Numbered from the stretch's first letter, positions 46,801 through 58,560 are shown. The stretch: 64,000 nt of DNA from Cenococcum geophilum 1.58 (GCA_001692895.1 KV748197.1:2237813-2301812); one strand, 5' to 3'. Made by a program: numbers and translations. The notes: generated by a model from the letters alone, not told the origin.

Positions 46801-49418
46801 TTTAGTAAGTAGGCTATAAAGTTAAGGTTAAGGCAATTAAGTATCTTATAAAGTACTACTATTACTACTAAATAAACTAGAAGTTCCCTAGCCAATTTAA
46901 GTTTACCCTTAAGGATAACTATAACTTTAACTTCTATATTATTATTAACGTTATATATCTTAGCGGTAAGCTAGTGCTCTAAGTTATTAACTTTTTAATC
47001 TTTTTCTAAGCCGCGCGTTTTTTAAAAAATATATTAGCTAGAAATATATAGGATACCCTTTAGTTATACTAGATTAATATTTATTTAGGACCCCCTAATT
47101 AAATTATCTATAATATAGGAAAGAACTTCTTATTTATAGAGTTCTAATAATAGATAAAGGCAATAGTAATTAAGGTTAAGGAAGTCCCTGTTAAGGCATA
47201 TAATAATATTAAAAAAGTAGAATAATATTACGCGCCATTACGCCGCGTATATAANATTATTTCTTTAAAACTAAAGGATGCTAGCGAAGAACTTACCTTA
47301 TAAATAGCTATTAAAGCTATTAATAATTCCGCTAGCCTAAATAGACTTATACCTATATTACTAGTCTTTAACGCCTCCCCTTAAATAACTAATAATTTTT
47401 TACTATTTCTCTTTATTATATAATAAGCTAAGGCTATTTATAAAGCAATAAAGAAGGTATAACGTCTCTACGCTATACGCTAGGTTAATAATATATTAGG
47501 AATAAGAAATGGCCTAAATACCTTAACTACGCTTAATCTGCCACTTTAGTCTAAAGTATACGTATAGTATAAAAAGGGAGGATAGTTAGGCCTATACTAA
47601 CTTATTATAATTAATAGCTAAACTTATACTATTTAGATGCCTTACAGACCCACTTAATTCTATTTAACTATTATTAAGCCTTATTATAAAGATAATAATT
47701 TTAAGCCTTTATAGGATGCCCTAGAAGATACCCTAAAGGAGAACTATAATTAATATACTCTAGAAGGCAACTATAATTCTAATATAATTATAGTAGATAT
47801 ACTATAACTATAACGCGGTAAAGGTTGCTTAAAGGGATTATAAAATTGCTAATATCTTATTAATTTTAAAGAATAATTTATTGCTGCTATTAAAAATAAA
47901 GTTAAGTTATTAATGGCCTTTATAACAGCTAAAGAAAAGGCTAACTTTAAGCTCGCAAAATAGCTTTAAAAGGAAGGTTATATTATAACCCTAAAAGCTC
48001 CTTTCTAAGTATCTAATAAGTAGGAGATTAACGGTCTTATTATAAGAGAAGTCTTTAAATTTAAGAAGTATAACCTTACTAAATTTAATAAAGTTCGTAT
48101 CTTTAAGTTAAGGATAATTAATAAGATTAAGGGTAAAGCTATTAACGCCCTATTTAAGAAATTAAGGCTTATTATCTAAGGTTATAATAATAATAGTAAA
48201 GAAATAACTCTTATATAATCTCCTATAATTTAATAAGCTAGTTAGTAAGTTATTATTATATTAACTCCCTCCTTAATAAAGAATAAAATAGCGGTTTATT
48301 TATAAAATATTACTTAAACCTATACCTAATTAGAGATATACCTTTAGCGCTTAATATTAGTATACCTTCTAGAGCAAATTTGCCACTAGTATCCTAAAGA
48401 TATAATTATGGTTATGCTTAAGCTATTATATAAAATTATAAAGGTAGGAACTTACTAGTAGGCTACCTATAGTAAGCACTATAAAGAGAAGCTTTTAATA
48501 ACTACTTTTATATTTAATCTTTACTTCCTTATTATAACTATAGGAACTCTATTTAAAATTATTAGTATATAAACTAATAATATAATTATTTTAGAAGACG
48601 ACTAATTTTTAGCTCTTAAAGAGGATAAGCTAGTAAAGGTAAATCTTATAGTAAAGCTAAAGGAAAAGCTTAATTTAATAATACTATTACTTTTTAATAA
48701 ATGCATCCTCTCCCTAAATAAGGATTCTATTACTTTACGCTAGAAGGGTTAAGATAAAAAAATTATTATTATTAATGTTAATTCCCTAAAGTAAGGATAT
48801 ATGGAGTAACGTACTTATAGAGCTTATATTACTTCTATCTATTAACCTAAGGCTTTATTTAATTTCTCTATTACTATCTAATACTAAGAACTAACTAAGG
48901 ACGACGTTTTTACCCTAAATAAATATCTTTTTTAGTAAATAAACCATCTTAATTGGGGACTACTTTATATACCTATTAATCTTCCTACCACTAAGCTCTT
49001 TATATTTGTTAATAGATCATTTATAAATAATAAAGATTTTAGCTCCTAGTTAGGATATAAGATTATTATTATAAATAAATTTACTAGAGAGAATAACTTT
49101 ATAATCTATAGTAATCTTATTTATTAGAGCTTAACTAAGAGCAAGCGCATTACCTAAAGTATTTTAGTATTAGAGATATATAAAATAGTTAGCGGAGTTA
49201 ATATAGTAATTATAATTAGAACTACCCTAAAGATAATTATAAATTAACTTAAACTTCCTATTATCCCTATAATCGTATACACCAACTTATATTCCCTTTA
49301 TAAGTATTTAATTAAGCTTAGTACTATAAAGGAGAAGCGCCTTATAATTAATATTATAGCACTTTAGCAATCCTACGAGCATTAAGAACTCTTTAAGATT
49401 TAATAAATTAATAGCTAA
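46801..49418 (+). mobile_element. Copia-B, middle fragment (integrase, RT, RNase H)
   Basis: Continues Copia-B after the Copia-A insertion: pre-integrase LPSQFKFTL-like start near 46,890; integrase near 46,920-47,600 with ALQMAFKAINDSAG-like residues near 47,300; RT near 48,000-48,800; RNase H near 48,870-49,410 (FVNRSFINNKDF near 49,010; EIYKIVSGVNIVITIRTTLK near 49,170). It is more heavily mutated than Copia-A, consistent with being older. It is cut at 49,418 by Copia-C with TSD gctaa. One ambiguous base near 47,255. Confidence 0.88.
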
Positions 49419-49635
49419 TGTTGGTTACATAAGGGGGATATTACGTAGCTACGGTTCGTAGATAGTATAATAATTATTCTATTTTCTTCTTTAAGAAAGG
49501 GGTAAGGAACTTAAGGTTCCTTACCACGCTAGTGCCGCGGCGGCACGTAATGGCAACTTGCCGCACGTAACGGTAACTTACTATATATAACGGCAATATA
49601 CCTTATATAGTAACCATTTGCCTTTATTCCTAACA
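49419..49635 (-). repeat. Copia-C 3' LTR
   Basis: On the plus strand it starts TGTTGGTTACATAAGG and ends CCTAACA. Inside, ggtaaggaac and gttccttacc form a perfect 10-bp inverted repeat with loop ttaag, followed by gtgccgcggcggcac, also palindromic. 217 bp, equal to 55,235-55,451. Confidence 0.93.
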
Positions 49636-49813
49636 CTAGTAACTCTTTTTTTATAGTTGCCATCTATATATATATACCGCTTAACTAGCGGAACAAAAAT
49701 TAATTCTCTTTATTTACTATTGCCATTATAATATAAGTCTCGCTATCCTAAAATTTGCCTTTTAGCACGTAGTGCTTTCTTGCTTATAAGTTATAGGTAA
49801 ATATCTTATTAGT

Positions 49814-49878
49814 AGGGCCGCTAAGGCGCTAGCGGTAAGCGAGCTAATAGCGATTTTTTATCCCGGGGATAGAAAATC
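49814..49878 (-). promoter_or_regulatory. 65-bp hairpin module, Copia-C copy
   Basis: Minus-strand copy of the module at 46,243-46,307 and 55,719-55,783, with the same 65-bp length. The inverted repeat reads gattttctatccccgggata on the element's strand. It lies between the end of RNase H and the 3' LTR. Confidence 0.6.
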
Positions 49879-50029
49879 CTAATTAGCTAGTTTAAGTTAG
49901 GGTTTATAAAATCTAACTAATTAGACAACTTTAACCGCTGGTTAAAGTTCCTAGATATTTTAAGACCTTACGTAACTAAGAAATTTCTAGGGACTCCTTT
50001 TTAACCTAACCTTTAACTCATATACGTAA

Positions 50030-53000
50030 AGTATTTATATTAATAAACATCTCTAGTGCCTTATTTAGGTTCGCCTTCGTTATTATATCTACTAGGTTAT
50101 TTTAGCTATTAATCCATTAAATTTTAAAGAGTTTTTAACGCTTGTAGGATTACTAAAGTGCTATAATATTAATTATAAGGCGCTTCTCCTTTATAGTAAC
50201 GAGCTTAACTAAATACTTATAAAGGGAAAATAAATCGGTGTATACAATTATAGGGATAACAGGAAGTTTAAGTTAATCTATAATTATCTTTAGGGTAGTT
50301 CTAATTATAATTACCATATTAACTCCGCTAACTATTTTATATATCTTTAACGCTAAAACACTTTAGGTAACGCGCTTACTTTTAGTTAAGCTCTAATAGA
50401 TAAGATTACTATAGATTATAAAGTTATTCTCTCTAGTAAATTTATTTATAATAATAATCTTATATCCTAACTAGGAGCTAAAATCTTTATTATTTATAAA
50501 TAATCTATTAATAAATATAAAGAGCTTAGCGGTAGAAAGATTAATAGGTATATAGAGTAGTCCCTAATTAAGATAGTTTATTTACTAGAAAAGACGTTTA
50601 TTTAGGGTAAGAATATTATCCTTAGTTAGTTCCTAGTATTAGGCGGTAATAAAGAAATTAAATAAAGCCTTAGGTTAATAAATAGAAGCAATATAAGCTC
50701 CGCAAGCGTGTTACTCTATATATCCTTACTTTAGGGAATTAATATTAATAACATTAATCTTCTTACCTTAACTCTTCTAGCGTAAAGTAATGGAATCTTT
50801 GTTTAGGGAGAGGATATATCTATTAAAGAGTAATAATGTTATTAAGTTAAGCTTTTCCTTTAGCTTTACTATAAGATTTACCTTTACTAGCTTATCCTCT
50901 TTAAGAGCTAAGAATTAGTTATCTCCTAAAATAATTATATTATTAGTTTATATACTAACGATTCTAAATAAGGTTCCCGTAGTTATAATAAGAAAGCAAA
51001 GATTAAATATAAAAGTAGTTATTAAAAGCTTCTCTTTATAGTGCTTGCTATAGGTAGCCTACTAGTAAGTTCTTACCTCTATAATTCTATATAATGGCTT
51101 AAGCACAACTATAATTATATCTTCAGGATACTAGTAGTAAATTTACTCTAGAAGGTATACTAATATTAAGCGCTAAAGGTACATCTCTAATTAGGTATAG
51201 GCTTAAGTAATATCTTATAAATAAACTACTATTCTATTCTTTATTAAGGAGGGAGCTAATGCAATAATAACTTACTAACTAGCTTGTTAAATTATAGGAG
51301 ATTATATAAGAATTATCTCTTTACTATTATTATTATAACCTTANATAATAAGCCTTAATTTCTTAAATNGGGCGTTAGTAGCTTTNCCCTTAATCTNNTT
51401 AACNATTCTTAACTTAAANATNCNAACTNNATTAAACTTAGTAGGGTTATATTTCTTAAATTTAAAGACTCCTCTTACGATAAGACCGTCGATCTCCTGC
51501 TTATTAGATGCTTAAAAAGGAGCTCTTAAGGTTATAATACGACCTTCCTTTTAGAGCTATTTTATAAGCTTAAAGTTAGCCTTCTCTTTAGCTGTTATAA
51601 AGGCCATTAATAACTTAACTTTATTCTTAATAGCGGCAATAAATTGTTCTTTAAAATTAATAAGGTATTAGCGATTTCGTGATCCCTTTAGGTAACCTCT
51701 ACCGCGTCGTAGTTGTAGCGCATTTACTACAATTATATTGGGATTATAGTCGCCTTCTAGAGCATATTAATTGTAGTTCTCTTCTAGGGCATTTTCTAGG
51801 GCATCCTATAAAGGCTTAGAATTATTATCTTTATAGTAAGGCTTAATAACAATTAAACGGAATTAGGTGGGTTTATAAGGCATCTAAATAGTGCAAGTTT
51901 AACTATTAATTGTAATAAGTTAATATAGGCCTAACTATCCTCCCCTTTTACGCCATACGCGTACTTTAGACTAAAGTGGCAGATTAAGCACAGTTAAGGT
52001 GTTTAGGCCATTTCTTATTCCTAGTGCGTTATTAACCTAGTATATAGCATAGAGGCGTTATACCTTCTTTATTACCTTATAAATCGCCTTAGCTTATTAT
52101 ATAATAAAGGGAGATAGTAGAGAATTATTAGTTATTTATAGGTAGGCGCCAAAGACTAGTAATATAGGTACAAGTTTATCCAGGCCAGCGGAATTATTAA
52201 TAGCTTTAACAGCTATTTATAAGGTAAGTTTTTTACTAGCGTCCTTTAGTTTTAAAGAGATAATCTTATATACGNGGNNTAATNGCGCGTAATATNNNTN
52301 NACTTTTCTAATACTATTATATACCTTAATAGGGACTTCCTTAACCTTAATTGCCATTGCCTTTATTTATTATCGGAACTTTATAGATAAGAAGTTCTTT
52401 CTTATATTATAAACAATTTAATTAGGGGGTCCTAGGTAGACATTAATCTAGCATAACTAAAGGGTATCCTATGCGTTTCTAGCTAATATATCCTTTAAGA
52501 ATCGTACGGCTTAAAAGGAGGTTGAGAAATTAATAACTTAGAGTACTGGCTTGCCGCTAAGGTATATAACGTTAACAATAATACAGAAGTTAAAGTCGTA
52601 ATTATCTTTAAGGGTAAACTTAAATTGGCCAGGGGACCTCTAGTTTATTTAGCAGTAGTAGTAGTATTTTATAAGATGCTTAATTACCTTAACCTTAACT
52701 TTATAGCCTACTTACTAAAGAACCCTAAGCAATTGGTAAACTAATAGGTAACTAAAATGATGGTGTAGTTAGCGTAACTCTAACTTAGTTAAATGGCTCT
52801 AAGCAACACTCTTTTCTGGTTATTAAAGGAGCAGCTAAGGGTAACCCCACTTACGTATAATAGGCACCCGATTATCTCCCTGCACGAGCATATTCTTAAG
52901 GTTATTAAGCTTAACGCCTAGTTTATCTATATCTTTAATACAAAATAGAAATAGGGTGTTTGTGGGAATAACGTGAAAAGTAATGTACCCTAAGGGGGTT

Positions 53001-53300
53001 TAAACCCTAATTGTGCTAAGAGAGATTGTAGTACCTTTGCTAAAACAAATTATATATTAGCCTGCCGTTAAATAGTTAATCTAAACAGAGCTATTAAGCT
53101 GCTAAAGGGCTTAAACTTAAGGTTCTCCTACTATAGATACTCCTACGGCTCTAGTATCCGGCATAATACCATAAAAGACGTTCGCTAAGTATCTGTTATT
53201 AAAGGAAAACGCAAAGCTCTCCTTTAGCTTATTAAAGATATTTAACTTTATAATAAAATAGAGTGTAGATTAGTTATTAAGAACAGCGACGGTTTATATA
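50030..53300 (-). pseudogene. Copia-C pol (protease, integrase, RT, RNase H)
   Basis: Minus strand: protease-like YGIMPDTRAVGVSIVGEPQV near 53,170-53,110 with the DTR form of this family; QVQALQQLNSSVQINYLTAG; GYITFHVIPTNTLFLFCIKD; pre-integrase SHLTKLELRQLHHHFSYL near 52,800; integrase QFKFTLKDNYDFN near 52,630-52,590. RT and RNase H mirror those of Copia-B. Stops are TAA/TAG; frames are otherwise continuous except where bases are ambiguous. It would make the Copia-C replication enzymes if intact. Confidence 0.85.
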
Positions 53301-53399
53301 CTATTTACCTTACCATACTTAGTAAAGTATTAGTTAGGTAAGTAGTCCTTAATTTCTATATCCATAAGGAGCTATTCGGTCTCATTAACCTTACCCTTA

Positions 53400-54874
53400 A
53401 GGTCTTCTACGCCTTTATATTAAACCAGAAAGCTTTAGAAGTAGGCCGTAGTAATCTTATAATTTCTAACATTTTTTATACTCTAACGGAACTTATTATA
53501 TACCTCTTTTCGCTTATTAAAGAAGTGTCTAGTTAACTAGCAATTTGGCTTCTTATAAACGTAGTACTTTTTCTAGCAATTACTTTAAAATAAACCTCTA
53601 CAAGGACCTCTATAATTACCTTATAATTAATATTAATTATACCCTTTACCGTATTCCCTACCACGGCCGCCATATATTTAATTAGTTTAGTTATAATTAT
53701 ATTAGTCGGGAACGCTTAGTTAGGTAAGGCTTTTAGTATAAAGCTATTAAGATTCTTATATTCGCATCGCAGTACCTACAGCAGAGCGTAGCTCGGCATA
53801 TACTTCTTTAAACGTATCTATAGGTTTATATAGCGCCAAGTTGCACTTAGGAACGCTATAGCATACTAAAATAACCTAGTCCCTTAGGCTGTTCTTATTT
53901 TAGTAGGTTTTAGTAAAACTACATTAGATTTTCTAGAGTTTATTAAAGAGTAGTTAAAGATACTCTAGGCAAGTTATTATTAGGTTAGAAGTAATAACTC
54001 TCTAGAATATAGTCTCCCGCCATTTAAATATATAGAGTTAGCGGTTCTTATTAGTTTTAAAGTGGGCTCTAGTAAGCTAAAGCATTATATTAAAGCTATA
54101 GTTTTTACCTACAATATAGTTATAATAGAACGTTACCGCCCATCCCTTTAATATAACAGAGAAAGTATAATAGAACTGGTAGCGTTAAATTCTAACCTTA
54201 TTATAGCAGTTATAAAAGACCTATAGTTTTACTCCAAGTATATCGTACAATTCTCCTCTAAACTTCTTCTCTTCGTCCAAATATACCTTTATTAGATTTG
54301 TGACTTCTTAAAATAAAGGCTCATCGGTTAGCTGGGATAGAGGAGTTAGAGGTAGTAGAGGTAGAGAAAAAGCACCTCTAGGTAGGAGAGTACCTTTAGG
54401 TAGAAGAGTAGCGTTCTAGGGGTTTTATTCTAAATTAAAGTTGCCTTCTAAAGAATATAGGTTGGTTTTAGGTTTCTATAGTTAACGTATAATCTCAGCT
54501 TCCGTCTATACTAGTTCTTCTATACTAGTAAGAACGGCGTAAATATTACTAGTAATTGGGTTACCGTCCTTAGCAATGTATACCCTATTCCTTTAGAGGG
54601 AGTCTTAAAAATCCTAAATAATATTAATATTACCAAGTGCCTAGGTATCGGCGGTCCATCCTATAAAATCCTCCCTAAAGTATTCCCATAACTGTAAATC
54701 GGCGTAGTGGCTATCTTAGTAGAATAAAATATGGTATAGAAGAAAGCCGTTAACTTATTTTATGGTATAGGTTATTATATTAAAGGTAAATACGTCCTAA
54801 TCTTTATTAATAAGTTTCGCGTATATAGCTACCCCTAGTAGTAAGGAGTCTCTCCAGTTGTTTAGAGTGGCCAT
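53400..54874 (-). pseudogene. Copia-C gag with zinc knuckle
   Basis: Opens at 54,874: MATLNNWRDSLLLGVAIYAK, then LINKD, stop, DVFTFNIITYTIK. Later segments YADLQLWEYFREDFIGWTAD and IYGGRGREYGKGYN (Arg/Gly-rich, near 53,680-53,640), and near 53,580-53,510 a knuckle YYVYKKPNC, stop, LTRHF whose first Cys codons are now Tyr. The start is the first ATG of the recognisable frame. An alternative short minus-strand ORF at 54,807-55,028 is in another frame across the leader and is not the gene. Confidence 0.8.
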
Positions 54875-55234
54875 AGTTATATCTTCGGAGGAAGGGAATA
54901 TTGGTGGTGTAGGGATTGTCGTTTAGTACGCGTTTGTGACGTATATTTATAATTATAGGGCTTAGGACTAGTTCTAGCCTTAAATTGCAAAGACTTATAA
55001 AGCGTATTATTCTGCGTAATAGACGCAAGAATCTATAATCTGGGGAAGGCTTAGGACCAGTTCTGGCCTTTAGATCCTTAGATTTGTGGAAGAGTTCTAT
55101 TTAAGGTTTAGGACCAGTTCTAACCTTAAAAGACAGCTTTTCTTAGCACGAGTAGCACTGGTACAGTAGCTTATCTCTTCTTGGTAAATACCTAGCTGTT
55201 CTATAGTATAACTATAAAGTTAACCACTAATTAG

Positions 55235-55451
55235 TGTTGGTTATATAAGGGGGATATTACGTAGCTACGGTTCGTAGATAGTATAATAATTATTCTATTT
55301 TCTTCTTTAAGAAAGGGGTAAGGAACTTAAGGTTCCTTACCACGCTAGTGCCGCGGCGGCACGTAATGGCAACTTGCCGTACGTAACGGCAACTTGCTAT
55401 ACGTGACGGCAATATGCCTTATATGGTGACCATTTGCCTTTATTCCTAACA
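55235..55451 (-). repeat. Copia-C 5' LTR
   Basis: 217 bp, TGTTGGTTATATAAGG to CCTAACA on the plus strand; less mutated than its partner (keeps CGTGACGG and GTGACC). Followed by TSD gctaa at 55,452-55,456. Confidence 0.93.
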
Positions 55452-55718
55452 GCTAAGATAACCTAGTAGATGTAATAATAAAGGCGAATCTAAATAAGGC
55501 ATTAGAGACAGTTATTAATATAAATACTCTACGTATATAAGTTAAAGGTTAGGTTAAAAGGGAGTTCTTAGAAATTTCTTAGTTATATAAGGTCTTAAGA
55601 TGTCTAGGAACTTTAACTAGCGGTTAAAGTTATCTAATTAGTTAGATTCTCTTGCCAAGACTTTTTTAAAGGGGGGAGTATAACATTTTATAAACCCTAA
55701 CTTAACCTAGCTAATTAG

Positions 55719-55783
55719 GATTTTCTATCCCCAGGATAGAAAATCGCTATTGGCTCGCTTACTACTAGCGCCTTAGCGGCCCT
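55719..55783 (+). promoter_or_regulatory. 65-bp hairpin module, Copia-B copy
   Basis: GATTTTCTATCC and GGATAGAAAATC form a perfect 12-bp inverted repeat around a 3-base loop, followed by gctattggctcgcttactac and ending cggccct. Shared with Copia-A and Copia-C. Confidence 0.6.
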
Positions 55784-55961
55784 CTAAATAAAATATCTAC
55801 CTATAACTCCTAAGTAAGGAAGCACTATATGCTAAAAGGCAAATTTTAGGACAGTAAGACTTATATTATAATAGTAATAGTAAGTAAAAAGAATTAATAT
55901 TTATTACGCTAGTTAAGCGGTATATATATATAGATAGTAACTATAAAAGAAGAGTTACTAG

Positions 55962-56163
55962 TGTTGGGAATATAGGCAAGTTGCCGTTATATAAGGCAAG
56001 TTGCCGTCATATAAGGCAAGTTGCCGTCACGTGTTACCGCGGCACTAGCGTGGCGAGGAGCCTTAAGCTCCTCGCCCTTCCTTAAGTAGGAAAAAGAATA
56101 GAATAATAATTATTATACTATCTACGAACTATAGCTACGTAATATTACCTTGTGTAACCAATA
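55962..56163 (+). repeat. Copia-B 3' LTR
   Basis: 202 bp, TGTTGGGAATATAGGC to GTAACCAATA; in this orientation it is the reverse of the Copia-C LTRs as they lie. It carries three GGCAAGTTGCC palindromes at a 20-bp period (55,975, 55,995, 56,015) and a CACGTG at 56,028-56,033. Confidence 0.88.
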
Positions 56164-56508
56164 AGTTCTTTATAGTTACTAAAGTATTAAGCCTTAAGTA
56201 ATAACTAAAATATTTAAATAAAAATTAAAGACTTAAAATTTATAAAATAAGGCTTAAAGTAAAGGTAAAGTAGTTTTAATATATATATATATATATATAA
56301 AGATATATAGTTTTTAGTTATAATAAAGCAGCTTAAACTGCTAAAATTATATTTAATAATAATATTTAATATATTTTAATTATATATAGCTAAAATAGGT
56401 TTATAACTAGTTATAAATATATTCTAAACGTATTAGAAACATATTTTAAATATATTAGAAAAAACTTATTATTTACCTTTATAGGATTTTTATTTTAAAT
56501 AGGCTTTA
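56164..56508. other. AT-rich spacer that received Gypsy-D
   Basis: Very TA-rich, with a (TA)n run near 56,279-56,298 and several tatattttaaatat-type repeats. No gene. It ends in cttta (56,504-56,508), the Gypsy-D target duplication. Confidence 0.6.
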
Positions 56509-56735
56509 TGTTACGGCACTGGTAGAACTTGGTAGAACTACGCACCGGCAAGTTGCCACAGATTGCCGTATATTGCGGTCACGTGACGCGAAGATCGTAT
56601 ATAGCTTCGAGCGGCGCTCCCCTTCTTCTTCTTTTCTTTCTTTAGCTTTAGATTCTCGTTTATAGACAATCTAATTATACAGGCTTGCGCGACCATTTTG
56701 CCGTACTTATATCTTAATTAACTAAGTCGCTAATA
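56509..56735 (+). repeat. Gypsy-D 5' LTR
   Basis: TGTTACGGCACTGG to cgctaata (originally ACA). Contains GGCAAGTTGCC (56,547-56,557) and the palindrome TCACGTGA (56,579-56,586). Confidence 0.96.
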
Positions 56736-56943
56736 TTATCTAAAGCTTACTCTACTCTCTTTTCCTAAGAAGGAACTTAAATATATCTACGAGAACATAG
56801 AATAGGACCCTAAGGACATTACTAGGACTATAAGGACAGGACCTAAAAGAAAAGAACAGAACCCTAAGGAAAGGACCTACAAGACACGTATAGACTAGAA
56901 CCCCTAAAGAAATTACCCAGAATTACCTAATACCCCTACCACT

Positions 56944-58070
56944 ATGCCACGAACCACAGCAGTAGGTAAAGCAGCTGTAGGACCCTTAAATACTTTAGAT
57001 AAAGAAACAATTAACGTTTTAACCCCCTAGGCGGAGCTTGCGGCTGCCAATGCCAAAATTAAACAATTGCGAGAGCTGCTTAAAGCCAGAGATACCCCTA
57101 TATCTAATAATAAGTCATTATTAGACAACTAAAGACTTACTACAGTTCTTTAGGCCCTATCCTAGCGCCTTAGTGGATCTACTAAGGCCTATATAGCATT
57201 AAAGCGGTTAGCAAAGGTCGCGGACCCCCTACTACTTATAGACGGAACCGACCCTATATTTAATAATTAGAAGCTTTAATTACGGGATAAGCTTAAAGTT
57301 AATGTAGACTACTTCCCTAACGCCCGAGCTAGAATAGCCTATGTCTTCGGCTGTACTAACGGAGACGCCTAAACGCATTTACGCCCGCGATACACTAAAG
57401 ACTTAGCAGACCCCTTTATCTCTAAAGAAGAAATAATTAAATACTTATCTTCTATTTATAAGGACCCTTTTAAAGTATAAAACGCCCGCCTTAGCTATAA
57501 AAGCCTAAATATAAAAACAATAGAGACCTTTTTAGCCTTCTAAACCCGCTTTCTATACCTGGCCGGATAGGCCTAGATCCCCTAGGAAGACCTACTACTA
57601 GACCTCTTTAATAAGCTTACCCTAGACCTATAGCGGGCCGTATTACTAGCTTATACTATAGTATAGACGTTAAAGGAACTTACGGACTATTGCCTAGCTA
57701 TTAACTAAGGCCTCCGTTAAATTAAGGTACGCGCTAACTAGCTAAAAACTAGAAACCTTATAAACTAGGCCGCAAGTACTATAAGTACGGCCCGTAGTGC
57801 CCTGGTATAATCGGCAACTCCTATAGCCAACCCAGCAGCTAGCCGCGCAGCTACCCCTACTGCGGGCCTAGTATATACCTAGCCTATATACAGCAACCCC
57901 TATATATAGGCCCTTAGCAATTAAGGAGCTTGCTTCTTATATGGTTAAATAGGCCACCCTATAAGGAACTACCTAATAAAAGTAAGAATAAATAAGGTCC
58001 TGTTAATTTAGGAGGATAGTATAGAGCTGGAAAAAGAGGAACCTTAAAGAAAGACTCCTTTCTAGGGTTA
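56944..58070 (+). pseudogene. Gypsy-D gag
   Basis: Opens MPRTTAVGKAAVGPLNTLDK at 56,944, then ELAAANAKIKQLRELLKARD (coiled-coil-like). The retrotransposon-gag core reads YFPNARARIAYVFGCTNGDA, then YLSSIYKDPFKV, SYKSLNIKTIETFLAF and LLLDLFNKLTLDL, ending in an Ala/Thr/Ser-rich tail near 57,780-57,860. The start is the first ATG in this frame, 208 bp inside the LTR. No clear zinc knuckle was read. Stops are TAA/TAG. Confidence 0.85.
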
Positions 58071-58179
58071 AAAGGGATTAATATATTATATATCAATCTA
58101 GGTTAGCTAGTTAGTAGAAGAAGCTACACTATCCCTTATACTTTATTTTGTAATAGATATTAAGTTTTAACCTCTGCTT

Positions 58180-58560
58180 TAGCTAACTTAGAAGTAAATG
58201 CCTTTACCTTAATTAATATAAAGTGCGCTGTAAAACTAGCTAACTTTTTAAATATACCCCTTAAAGAACTACCTAAACTAATCCCTATTTGCGGTTATAA
58301 CAGACAAATAGGGCCACCTATTACAACTATCTTACGGATCCACCTCTATATTAATAGACGAAGGTAGTATAATATCCCCTTTCTTATTACGGACTTAGGA
58401 AGCCATAATATAATCTTAAGAAGAAAATAGCTAGCCTATTTAGGCTTGCAGCTTAAAGTATAGAATAAACGGCTTATCTAGCCCGAAACTCTACCCCTAA
58501 CCCCTTCCTTTATAAAAGAAATTAGCATTATAATAGAAAACCTTATATAGCTCTAGATTA
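58180..58560 (+). pseudogene. Gypsy-D aspartic protease
   Basis: ALANLEVNAFTLINIKCAVK near 58,182-58,241: the family's A-DSG-A-G-F site appears as A-NLE-V-N-A-F, each change a C/T or G/A transition (GAC to AAC, TCG to TTA, GGA to GAA). Then IPLKELPKLIPICGYN, PITTILRIHLYIN, and ITDLGSHNIILRRK, stop, LAYLGLQL, equivalent to HDVILGRxWL. Catalytic Asp is lost. Confidence 0.85.

Larger units (their letters stand above)
49419..55451 (-). mobile_element. Copia-C: complete Ty1/copia element, same family as Copia-B
   Basis: 217-bp LTRs (49,419-49,635; 55,235-55,451) and 5-bp TSD gctaa (49,414-49,418; 55,452-55,456). The minus-strand order is gag from 54,874, zinc knuckle, protease, integrase, RT, RNase H, 3' noncoding. 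LTR copies differ by about 10 changes, all transitions. It is inserted head-on into Copia-B, so related copies now form an inverted pair; this can be read as 36,487-37,468 against 52,730-53,730 and 46,806-49,418 against about 50,030-52,730. Several ambiguous bases lie at 51,343-51,429 and 52,275-52,303. Total 6,033 bp. Confidence 0.93.
55452..56163 (+). mobile_element. Copia-B, right fragment (RNase H end, 3' noncoding, 3' LTR)
   Basis: Resumes at gctaagataacctagtagat: S, stop, DNLVDVIIKANLNKALETVI, then NINTLRI, equivalent to the last residues of copia RNase H. Then follow a 98-bp module shared with Gypsy-D (55,571-55,668), a G-run (55,671-55,676), the 65-bp hairpin module (55,719-55,783), a purine tract (aaaagaagag, 55,946-55,955) and the 3' LTR. 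No duplication partner can be found because the 5' end is missing. Confidence 0.85.

Noticed and set aside
55683-56163. A longer (~480-bp) LTR for the Copia-B/C family starting at taacattttataaacc
   Set aside because: At 55,451 the Copia-C 5' LTR ends directly at its target duplication gctaa, so the LTR is only about 217 bp and the extra sequence is internal.
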